This document shows, piece by piece, positions 54,991 through 64,000 of a DNA stretch of 64,000 nt. Source of the DNA: Siphonodentalium dalli (taxonomy: Eukaryota > Mollusca > Scaphopoda > Gadilida > Siphonodentaliidae). The stretch lies in contig CP136063.1 in NCBI GenBank assembly GCA_032622095.1, positions 34,882,106-34,946,105 of the forward strand, in the 5' to 3' direction. A program made the translations under genes and the position numbers. The notes below the pieces were generated by a model that was not told the DNA's origin, searched no databases, and was given only the letters and a program-made list of their open reading frames with translations. The first letter of the stretch is position 1; every line of letters starts with the position of its first letter.

Positions 54991-57000
54991 ACCCAAGTAA
55001 CTTACAATTAATGAATACCTGCTTCTCTGTGAGCAAGATAAAAGACAATATAGTTTATTGCTTTGAGAGTTATTTATAGCCCTCATATGTTAGGTCTGTA
55101 TAAGAGACACAGTGAATTATTGGATAAATTGATTTAGCTATCTTTTTAACCACAACTTAGCCAGGTGAATTTATTTAACTAGACCAATGGAGCTCTCTAA
55201 GTCCTTGGATGATGTGACTACATTGGATCAAACAGGGCAGAGATAGGTGATTTAACCCCTTTTACCCATTCCATGTCTTTTAACCTTTTCCATTAAATAA
55301 ATAATTATATTATTTTGATATCTCACATGGCAATTTGCAACAACATGAATAGAACTGCTCACACTATGATAGTGGTGACAGGCTCTAGAGTTTAGATGTT
55401 ATATTAACCCTTCTATATTGACTCATACATTCCAATAATTTGTGTTATTACTGGTTATTATGTACATTTGTCATATACTACTTTAGATCATAACAGTATA
55501 CTCTATAATTCAACAATAAAAGATTATGATTCTGATCTTAACAATTTACTATCGCCAAGGGATGGGTTAAACATCTGCCGATCGTGATCGGCCTCTCGTT
55601 TACTATTTTTGTAATCTCTCTCCTGTCCACTGTATGTGCACCTAAGGACCTTGATCCGATCCCTTATTTTCAGACCAAGGTCCCTGCTAGATATATTGTA
55701 ATTCTATGCACCATCTCTGCAATGAAAAAAGAAAAGAAAAAGTATTAGTCCAAAAATCAATGTCTCATTTCCAAGACTTGCACTCATGATTGCAAAATTT
55801 GACCTACGTGAAGTTTTATAGGTCTGTTTCATAATATGTCTGCTGACATGTCAATTTCCCTATATAAGGTCTGCCGAAAGCTCTTTTGACGACAAACAGA
55901 TCTGAATCATGTACCGTTGAAGTCATTTTAATATTGACTACTTACGAGCATGTGTTCGAGATATCAGAGTTACCCAAACACTGACATGCGCCATGATACA
56001 TGCATGTATATGGCCAGTGCCCGTACCACTCATGTTTTTACATCTATCAGAAGTACAGCCGGATTTCAGTGACACATTTATTAATAATAATATGCATGCA
56101 CATTGTTCTGTTATGTTTCCGTTATTGCAATGATTAGTTCTGATAATTAAATGGATGAATGCAGAATTTTGTGTGTCTTTACTGTCTTAAATGAATTTAG
56201 TAGTATCTCTTACAGTAATGAAATTTGTTGTGCAAGATCTAAATCTTCTGCACTTGAGACCCTAACATTTTATTGATGGGCGATTTTCAGCATGCTTTAA
56301 GGAAACACACCAATATTTTCTTAAGAATGGGCTCCATTACCGAATTTTCAAAAGAATCTCAATTTAAAATTATTTCAAACTCATTATCCCTTCTAACCAA
56401 TGTGAACGTGTTGTTTTTGTTGAGGTACCACAGGGTACCGAGGTGTTTTCTGTGCTTAATTTTGATCCATACTGTACTGCAAGGTCTATTATTCTGAATG
56501 GAAGGGGAATAGCTCGATATCGTAGTATGAATTCTGATGCATGGTGAATTAAAAATGGGGGAGTCTTTGTGTGAATCTGGCTCAAACAGTTTTGTGGCTG
56601 ATTAGCTATCTTAGCTGGCTCAGTCGTGATGTTCGTGGCTGACAAAATATGGTTGCTCAGCCGACAGACATCATCATTCATCGTATTTTCATTTCCCTAA
56701 CCCCTGTTTATATGTAGCCCAGTTTGTTTTAGCATTGGTGCTGAACCCGTATGGAATTCCAGACACACGTGCTATTTTGGTGTAGGGCTTTTCTATTATG
56801 TCAAAAATACACGAAACACTGATGTACTATGTAGTTTCCCATCCAATCGGAAGCTATAAATCGGGACTCCTGTTGACTTCAGACTACTATCATCAATGGC
56901 ATCTTGTGATATACATGTATGCATGCATCATTGAATAATGAATCCATAGCAATGATATAATATCTCCAACTATTTTCTATTCTCTTCTATGGGAAGTGTG
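54991..57000. other. No gene seen
   Basis: AT-rich unique-looking DNA with chance ORFs; nothing supportable on either strand. Confidence 0.5.
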
Positions 57001-57008
57001 CATACATG

Positions 57009-58143
57009 CAGGCCTCAGCATAGGGGTCCAGAACAGGGAGACTTGAAGTCTCCCTCCAGGAAATTTAGGGAGACTTCAGGAAATTTAGGGAGACTTCAGG
57101 GTGGGGAGACTACCAAAAATTGACAATTTTCAAATATCGCTTTATTTTATAACATCTGACAATAAAAAATTTAAAAAGATAAAATAACAAATAAAACTAA
57201 AAAAATTTGACTTTATCTGAAATTACTAGTAGCTTAATTAATTGTTATTATACATTTAAAAATTTTGGAAATGTTTTGTGTAGCTATCATTTAAGCAAGA
57301 CAATTATCAAGTTACAGTAATAGTTACTTTTTTAACTAAATGAAAGTAGTATTATTTCCTAGACTGCAGCTTGGAAGATACGTTTGTACAGTCTGAATCA
57401 TGATGCATGTAACTTTTTAAGTTTAATTTGGTCACGGCTGTAATGTGGGTGTCCGCTAAAATAAACAATAAGGACTAACTAACAAAGGAGTTGCAAAAGC
57501 TTTTATTAATTAATGGCCTCCCTTAATTAATGCCAACATCACTGGTATAATCCGATTAAAGCAATAAACTTGACATTATTTTATTTATGGAAGTCGGTCT
57601 CTTCAAAAAGTCCGACGCGGTCTCTTCAAAAAGTCCGACGCGTTACCGAAACGAACTTCCGAAGCGCCTGGTACATACTCTGATAATGTCGTAATTGTTT
57701 TATATCTGAAAAGCGGGACGGTGGTCTTTTAAGTTAATTAAAACATTTATTTGTGACACTCACGATGGTCAGTAACAACACAGATGCGAACATCTCATCG
57801 TGTTTTCAGCGTGTCAAAACATTCGTGATTAACATTCATTACTGCAAAGGGATCGAACAAAGGCGACGGAATAACAACACAAAACAATAGGTCATATTTT
57901 ATTTTTTTATTTTAAACACTTGGGTCTTTGGCCCTGCATCGTCTGTTTCTTTTTGGGATGGCCGCCACAATTCATCTATATACGGACATGTCCAGACATT
58001 TCCGGAAAAAAAACTAGAAAAAAAATAAAAAATTCCCCCTAAAATTGAAGGCGACTTCGATTTCGCCTTAGAGCGACGATAGGGCGAAGTCAGCGACAGT
58101 AAGGCGACAATCTCGCCCGAGTCGCCTTGTGAGCTGAGGCCTG
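57009..58143. mobile_element. Non-autonomous hAT element, 1135 bp
   Basis: The 8-bp TSD catacatg is at 57001-57008 and 58144-58151. TIRs caggcctcagc and gctgaggcctg. CAGGCCTCA-type ends with 8-bp duplications are typical of hAT elements. The left subterminal region has aggaaatttagggagacttc repeated; the right has repeated gcgac/gtcgcc words. No transposase frame survives; the interior is AT-rich. Confidence 0.85.
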
Positions 58144-58224
58144 CATACATGTATATTGACAAATTCCAGTGATGTTTGTCAGAGATTGAGTGGTGTCGAT
58201 ATAAACAATTTATACCCTAACCCT

Positions 58225-58490
58225 GACCATAGGTCGCCTCGCATATATAAGAGAATGCATTGGCCTAACAATTTTTATCATTTGTTTTAAATAAATGTTT
58301 CTTACAATTTTTAGGACATAAAATAAAAAACATCCATTACCCTGCAGGGAGCCCCAAACATATATAGAAGCATATAGAAGAGTGTTGTCTGCTCATGTTT
58401 GTCTGGGGCTATGTATGGGTGAAATTATAAAATTGTTAAAGAATACAAGAAAAAATTATTAAAATCGCATATATAAGAGAATGTATTGGC
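58225..58490. mobile_element. Damaged hairpin MITE
   Basis: Half hairpins at 58225-58264 and 58465-58490 flank the same inner segment as 53763-54181 and 59341-59746, in reverse orientation (ccctgcagggagcccc...ggggct). Both hairpins have lost one arm. Confidence 0.7.
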
Positions 58491-58665
58491 ACAGGGTAAT
58501 GTGGATGCATAATGTGGTTGGATGGTCCCATTCAGTTATATGAAAGCATGCATTGGAATAGTCCACATTGAGAGGCACGGTGTTATGATATTATAACAAC
58601 CATGCTGTGTCCATGCAGTCCATGCGAGTATGACACTGGGCACTATAGTAGGTAATGCTGTTTAC

Positions 58666-58813
58666 AGTAATGCTCTAAATAATCGACTACTTAACCACAG
58701 CAAAATTAAGAGAGCTTTCCCATGAATAGCATCAAGCCATATTTCCGAATAAATCCTGAAACATTACCCATAATTATGCTGTGGTTAAGGAGTCGATTAA
58801 TTAGGGCATTACT
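58666..58813. mobile_element. MITE, 148 bp
   Basis: agtaatgctctaaataatcg + actacttaaccacagc at the left and gctgtggttaaggagtcgat + taattagggcattact at the right are inverted repeats of about 35 bp. A related copy is at 17299-17446. The TSD is unclear. Confidence 0.7.
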
Positions 58814-59329
58814 TTAATTCTTTGTAATTCACAGTAGAGTTGTGCTTAACATACATGTATGAGACCGCGGCTCAGCCCTTTTACAATTAGGCGGCGAAGA
58901 TTGTTTCATGTGGCTGGCGTTGGAGATAATATGGCTGGCGGCGTGCGATGCTTGATTCTGGCTCTAGGTAGCAGCACGCATAACTGTAATTTACACAAAT
59001 TGCCATACATTATCTTTTGTCTCATTTCATTATCAAAGTGTCTCATTAGAATATCTGAGGCAATTCATGACAGCATTATTTGAAATCCCAGGCATATTCC
59101 ATGTGAACAGAACATCTTTAATATTGCAGGGGTTTTATGAGATTCACAAAGTACATGTATTTATGGATCTTCTGTATATAATTATCTAGTGTTATTCAAA
59201 TAAAATCTTCTCAGTGTTGTTTATGGCAAAGAGTATTTTTAAACCAGTCGAGTACCAATTATAGTTGTGTCCCAAATCGGCCATTTGAAAAGATGCTTTG
59301 TCAAAACCATGGTATGTTTGAATTGATTT

Positions 59330-59746
59330 TTTTACCCTGTGCCAATGCATTCTCTTATATATGCGAGTCGACCATAGGTCGCCTCGCATATATAAGAGAA
59401 TGCATTGGCCTAACAATTTTTTACAATTTTAATAATTTTTTCTTGTATTCTTTAACAATTTTATAATTTCACCCATACAGAGCCCCAGACAAACATGAGC
59501 AGACGACACTCTTCTTTATGCTTCTATATATGTGTGGGGCTCCCTGCAGGGTAATGAATGTTTTTTATTTTATGTCCTAAAAATTGGAAGAAACATTTAT
59601 TTTAAAAAAATGATAAAAAATTGTTAGGCCAATGCATTCTCTTATATATTCGAGGCGACCTATGGTCGACTCGCATATATAAGAGAATGCATTGGCACAG
59701 GGTAAAAAAATCCCGACTTACGACTGGATTTGATATGGCGGGTCAC
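59330..59746. mobile_element. Hairpin MITE, left terminus diverged
   Basis: Hairpins 59341-59409 and 59629-59696 flank gagccccagacaaacatgag...ggggctccctgcagggtaat. The right end ggatttgatatggcgggtca + c is the perfect inverse of the left terminus at 53763. The left terminus is replaced by other sequence. Confidence 0.75.
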
Positions 59747-59749
59747 AAT

Positions 59750-60590
59750 TACACCCTGCCCATAAATAATTCATTAATTTTAGTGAAGCCCCATTGCATT
59801 ACCCATTGCACTAAGCCATGAAATGCCTGTTTGTAGTAATCCCCCTATACACACTGCCTGCAATTAATTTCTATTCATCCATTGATGCCCCTTTGTCACG
59901 CCTCATTTTGAAATGTCTGTCTGCATGGTGCCTGACAAAATGTCAGAGGCAATTAACAATTAATTTAATGCTTGATGCATGGAGGATACTATATAGCTGT
60001 GGGAACACCTGCCTCACACTATTAGAAATCTCCTGTGCCTCAGGCTAAATTACAAGGTTCAGTTTAAACCACTTGGCTGTGTTAAATATCTCCACTGCCC
60101 TCAGAGTGAACCACATGTTACTCAGACACAGAGATGTGAGGATGTCACAGAGCTCTCTATAAACTTAGTTATGCTTGTTAAGAATTCTGTTAAGTTTCAT
60201 TCCACCACCACTGAGTTCAATCAAGCCTATCCGACATGGACATTCAAGGTATATATCATAATTTATATATATTTTTAATTTAACTATTTCTCTGAAATTA
60301 TATGACTACCAGTAGCTAATGCAGTTGGATTCTGGCATCATATTACAAAATTACCAGACCACTCACTTGCAAAGAATACCTATATATAGAATGTTTAAAT
60401 TTAGAAAGTGGATTCTCATTCAATATTAAATTATTATTTAGCAAAATCATGTTTCAGTGTGTGTGGAAGAACCGTCAACATAATATTCTGTAATAAAAGG
60501 TTAATGTCTGGGGGACCTCACTTGGTATAGAACTGAAAAAAAAGTAGAATACAGAAATGTTGGACTGTATTCGGTTGTTTCAGTATGTCA
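59750..60590. other. No gene seen
   Basis: Non-coding, AT-rich. Confidence 0.5.
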
Positions 60591-60592
60591 GG

Positions 60593-60621
60593 CGGGGGGG
60601 GGGGGGGGGGGGGGGGGGGGG
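60593..60621. repeat. Poly-G tract, about 29 nt
   Basis: Uninterrupted G run directly 3' of the LINE fragment (relative to its strand). Length is likely unreliable in assembly. Confidence 0.85.
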
Positions 60622-60639
60622 GTGGTAATAAGCCTCAGG

Positions 60640-61010
60640 CGGACCTTAATATTTCTAGGATCTTCTTAATAATTAAACACTGATAGATTTTTATCTCTCA
60701 TTTGATTTCGGTAGTTGAAAAAGCTAGTTTGTAGGTGTTAGGTCTCTGGTAGTACTAGGGTTTCAGGTATTTTATTCTGAGTTCATTAAGTTCCCTACAT
60801 TTCATGGCACATGTGCTATTCGTCGCCGATTTCAATATTGCATAGTGTGCAAATTCGGTCGGAGTAATCTGTATTTGTCCAAGTACCGTGTTCTATAGGG
60901 AGTCTGTTATGATCTAGGGTTAGATCATTCTCTGTTTCAAAGTTTGGCTTCAATTATCTGGTAAAATGCGTACTTGCTTGATTTGGATATTGTGGACCAC
61001 CATTCTTGTA
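60640..61010 (-). pseudogene. LINE 3' end fragment
   Basis: The minus frame reads WTNTDYSDRICTLCNIEIGD followed by a stop, HMCHEM and LRIKYLKP, the CxxCxxEIGDxxH motif at the end of a non-LTR retrotransposon ORF2. Stops interrupt it. 5' truncated. Confidence 0.6.
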
Positions 61011-61055
61011 TGTACATGTATACGTCGCGTAGATTGCCAGAAATTGTGTGGTTAA

Positions 61056-61260
61056 CCCTTTACCCAACAGAACGGCCCTGTGCCAATGCATTCTCTTATA
61101 TATGCGAGTTTACCATAGGTCCACTCGCATATATAAGAGAATGCATTGGCTTAACACATATTAAAAAATGATAAAATTGTCAAAGAATGTAGAAAAATAT
61201 TATAAAAAATGTTAAAAAATGTAAGAAAAAATTATAAAATTGTTAAAGAATGTAAGATAT
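61056..61260. mobile_element. TTAA MITE fragment with hairpin
   Basis: TTAA at 61052-61055, then ccctttacccaacagaacgg as in 50610-51001, hairpin 61082-61150 and the AT-rich spacer (gtaagaaaaaattataaaat). The second half is missing. Confidence 0.8.
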
Positions 61261-63370
61261 ATGGATACATGATACGCCAGCGGGCTAAGAGATATACCTT
61301 CTCAGAGCGGTGAAAACGACACTTCTCCACCAGCTTTCATTCCGAGCAGACCTATATCTTAACCTGTCTATACACTGCTTCATCGACCAACCATTTTTAC
61401 TTATATATAAAGTTATCTACACCAACGGATCTCGATCTCTTCTTGAATTGTTCCCGATATCACGGCCATTCAACATCTAAACCCTAGACACCGGGACACA
61501 TGTTCATCAGCCCAGTAAAGAGGAAATGATGTTCGTCCTCAGATGTGACAGCAACGATTATCATTGGTAGATTTATCAGATTATTTATCTTAGATTTTGT
61601 GATATGTTTTCGATGTCGGACTGTTGTAGCACTCCCCAGGTTCTAACCATTAAGTTGGAATTCTCGGAAACACGTTGATGAATTTTATTGTACAAATATT
61701 TACAATAGTCACATCAGGCGGCCACGGAGAAAAGTGTAATAACATGGTTTCTCGCCAATGCGTTCGAGTCGAGAGTCTGAGCAAGAGTGTCCGAGAGCTT
61801 GACTCTCCTAGTATATATCCGCTGAAAAGGCCAACGCCCTTAGCCACCAAATGTCGTGATCTGACTGGGACACGTGTCGCTTACATCAAACCAGTCGGAC
61901 AATTAATAATCCGCTTTGACAAAGCATTTAACTCTAAAAGTCAACGACCCATAATTATAGGTCGTCCACTCAGAGTTATAATTCCCAGAAGATTAGGACA
62001 CCGGCATTTCAGCTAAAGACATTGAACTTTCAGCTACGATTAACCCTACTTACATACGTCGACGTCGTCTGAAAGTATTACACTGTTTCTGTTGATAATT
62101 TACACAATGTATGGGAGCATATGCATAACTACTGTGTGAATTGTGTTGGGTCTACTGATAGGTACAACATGATTCAATAATATAATTATATATATGGTAC
62201 ATGTATGTAATATACGTTCAGTTTAACTGAAATCACTGGTTCTTTTTTTAAGAGGAAAGAAAGGGTATATGTATAAACATATATAGAAGGATAGTTAATA
62301 AAATATAGGAAATGAATATAGTTGGGAGAAAATAGTGTCTTTACACGAGTTCATTGAGAAAAGTAAAATTGTGGTATTGTGTGCAAAACATCTTAGTTGT
62401 AGTTTAATGTGAGGTTCATGTTCAGGCTAAAAGTTTAATCCGTACATGTATAAGGAAATGTGAATCTCACATTTGTTTTGTCGAGTTTTTGCATTGTTTA
62501 ATGATGATAACCCGACCTATATTCATGTAAGTACATGACCTATATTCTCGGCAGTCCGCCCATGCAGTACCCCTGTTTGTGTGTCTATTATGTTGCATCT
62601 TGGTCTATTTGTGGTTTATGATCCCCATTAGCATATTATTATTTCGATAAGAGCGTACGAAAGTACAGGCATATTTTTGGCCGGACATGTTCGGAGATGA
62701 CCTCAGCCGTCTGTCCGATCCCCGCCCACACATTATCACGTCACATACTACGAGTCAATATCGATTTACTCTCAGCGTCCACTCGGCGATGTGGAATAGT
62801 GCTTCTGGATAAATTATCGATTAAAACATGACCGCTGGCTTTCCGCCGACTGGTCGATTCGCTATATTTATAACATGTTCGTACTTGATTCCCCTCTATA
62901 TATATAAACACTTACGGACATGTTTGTTATATATAGCTTTTCGTCGACCCCCGCAGGTATATAAACTGTCGGTTCTCGATGTGATATCATAGATGGCTCA
63001 ATGAAAATAGAGACGGTGAAGGACGTCTGATGTAATGTGAGTATAAATATAAGTATATATTCTATACAAAATTGTTTTGAAATATTCAAATATATCGCTG
63101 TTTTAAAAGAACTAGTCTATGGTGGTACTTTGATAAATTCGCAAACGTGACAGGTAAACTTTATTTATAATCCCCGCCCTCATAAATTAATATATATACA
63201 AAATGTTTTAGTGTTTGCCTCATATCCGTAAAATTTGTGTGTGTATGAACGCACCCCACGCACACAGTTATAAAATGCGTACATCAAATTATAGTGAATA
63301 AAATATATATATACTATACCCCTTTGTACACAGAATGGAACTGAGATGAAATCCGATAAAACATTAATCC
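61261..63370. other. No supportable gene
   Basis: Non-coding as far as can be seen. An open segment at 61675-62016 has no recognisable feature. Confidence 0.45.
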
Positions 63371-63377
63371 TTTTATT

Positions 63378-63536
63378 TTAGAAATTGTCAGGGGCGTTGT
63401 CATCTAACGCCCCTTTCACTTTTTTTTTCGGCGGCTCTTCATCGCTGTCACTATCCCACCGACAGGCCGACACATTCACTGCTTCCTCGGCATACTCCCA
63501 GTCGTCCCACGAACTCAAATCCTCCAAGTTCTTTGG
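63378..63536 (-). CDS. Last coding exon (form 1) of a gene running off the right edge
   Basis: Acceptor cttctgtttccag at the high side; 159 nt open to TAA at 63378-63380, followed at once by AATAAA (63372-63377 on the plus strand as tttatt). The 52 residues read PKNLEDLSSWDDWEYAEEAV, then NVSACRWDSDSDEEPPKKKV and KGALDDNAPDNF. EEPPKKKVKG resembles a basic nuclear-localisation signal. It begins in phase 0, so it joins the upstream exon at 63895-63945 in frame. Family unknown. Confidence 0.6.
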   Translation of the reverse strand, partial: PKNLEDLSSWDDWEYAEEAVNVSACRWDSDSDEEPPKKKVKGALDDNAPDNF

Positions 63537-63639
63537 CTGGAAACAGAAGAAAAGACGTTCAGTTTTAATTTTTTTAAATAATTGTTATACATATACGAGT
63601 GTTTAACGAAGGTGTGTCAATCTTGGGTTCCTTACTATT

Positions 63640-63738
63640 TTAGGGCCAGTTATAATTATATATACTTGCATCCTCATAGCACCTCAGCTTTTTATCTTCC
63701 CAATCTTCCCATTCGTCCCATGAACTCATTGCTGTTAA
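63640..63738 (-). CDS. Alternative last coding exon (form 2)
   Basis: Acceptor cttctgtttacag; 99 nt in phase 0: LTAMSSWDEWEDWEDKKLRC, YEDASIYNYNWP and TAA. SSWDEWEDWED parallels SSWDDWEYAEE of the other last exon, so the two look like diverged duplicates. No donor in the right phase exists to connect form 2 to form 1, so they would be alternatives. Confidence 0.45.
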   Translation of the reverse strand, partial: LTAMSSWDEWEDWEDKKLRCYEDASIYNYNWP

Positions 63739-63894
63739 CTGTAAACAGAAGACAAGGCGATAGTTAGTTAGTGTCGGATTAAGAATAAACCCTATTCGTT
63801 ATTCTCAGCACTAAAATAGAACATGTAGTATTTAGTTTTGATATTATAACTTAATCAGCTAACTTCATTTACATAAATAAATCAGTATACTCAC

Positions 63895-63945
63895 AGAATC
63901 CATGGGATTCACGTTTTCTTTGTCCGAGTCGTCACCGTGTTCCCA
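63895..63945 (-). CDS. Upstream exon with KEN-box-like motif
   Basis: Donor gtgagt just below 63895; a pyrimidine-rich tract (ttttatttcattccccc) followed by attgag serves as a possible acceptor. The 51 nt encode WEHGDDSDKENVNPMDS. DKENVNP fits the extended KEN degron pattern (acidic or Asn, KEN, two residues, Pro). Phase 0 at both ends. The start of the exon is uncertain; the gene continues beyond the window. Confidence 0.5.
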
Positions 63946-64000
63946 CTCAATGGTTGTGGTGGGGGAATGAAATAAAAGGAAACATAAAAATTATCAAAGA

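Noticed and set aside
56370-56681. 103-codon minus-strand frame
   Set aside because: Low-complexity composition, no motif, no splice context.
61675-62016. 113-codon open frame
   Set aside because: No similarity recognised and no supporting signals.
1-64000. tRNA, rRNA or snRNA genes
   Set aside because: I looked for box-B-like ggttcga words and cloverleaf arms; the gttcgaat words found belong to the dispersed repeat blocks. A tRNAscan or Infernal run would be decisive.

Overview
The window looks like repeat-rich nuclear DNA of a marine invertebrate, most likely a mollusc and probably a bivalve. It is AT-rich and has GT-AG introns. It carries (CCGT)n-bearing dispersed repeats, about 160-bp satellite monomers inside interspersed elements, many MITEs with recoverable target-site duplications (TSDs), and decayed non-LTR retrotransposon and KDZ transposase fragments. 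There are no operons, no rRNA or tRNA that I can see, and no complete conserved host gene. The taxon is an inference from repeat style, not from a marker gene.

Layout. 1-7 kb: four copies of one short symmetric exon (63 or 84 nt) with consensus splice sites, presumably internal exons of a plus-strand gene entering from the left, separated by repeats. 7-15 kb: a TTAA-flanked MITE, several minisatellites including a striking 2.46-kb array of 82 near-identical 30-bp units (9845-12305), a foldback structure and a diverged direct duplication. 16-25 kb: a non-autonomous hAT element, a satellite array, TTAA MITEs with long hairpins, and several LINE 3' ends. 26-33 kb: dispersed repeat blocks, a 957-bp TTAA element, a 205-bp tandem repeat and a possible Mutator-like fragment. 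33.9-36.5 kb: the largest unique coding region, a probable transposase of an unclassified element split by one frameshift, whose 3' end is fused to a 2-kb satellite with four-monomer higher-order structure. 38.7-52.5 kb: four tandem segmental copies (units A-D) of a minus-strand KDZ (Kyakuja-Dileera-Zisupton) transposase C-terminal region with introns, decorated by MITEs whose empty sites are preserved in sister copies. 52.7-58.5 kb: a decayed minus-strand gene, hairpin MITEs and a 1.1-kb non-autonomous hAT element. 60.6-61.2 kb: a LINE 3' end and another hairpin MITE. 63.4-64 kb: minus-strand 3'-terminal exons of a gene running off the right end, with a KEN-box-like motif and two alternative last exons.

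How it fits together: the region is a nursery of non-autonomous elements. Four points deserve a second look: the multi-copy symmetric exon, the 69-bp hairpin shared by MITEs with different termini, the KDZ array as a dated record of insertions, and the recurring plan of a terminal hairpin, a (CCGT)n tract and degenerate tandem blocks shared by apparently distinct repeat families.
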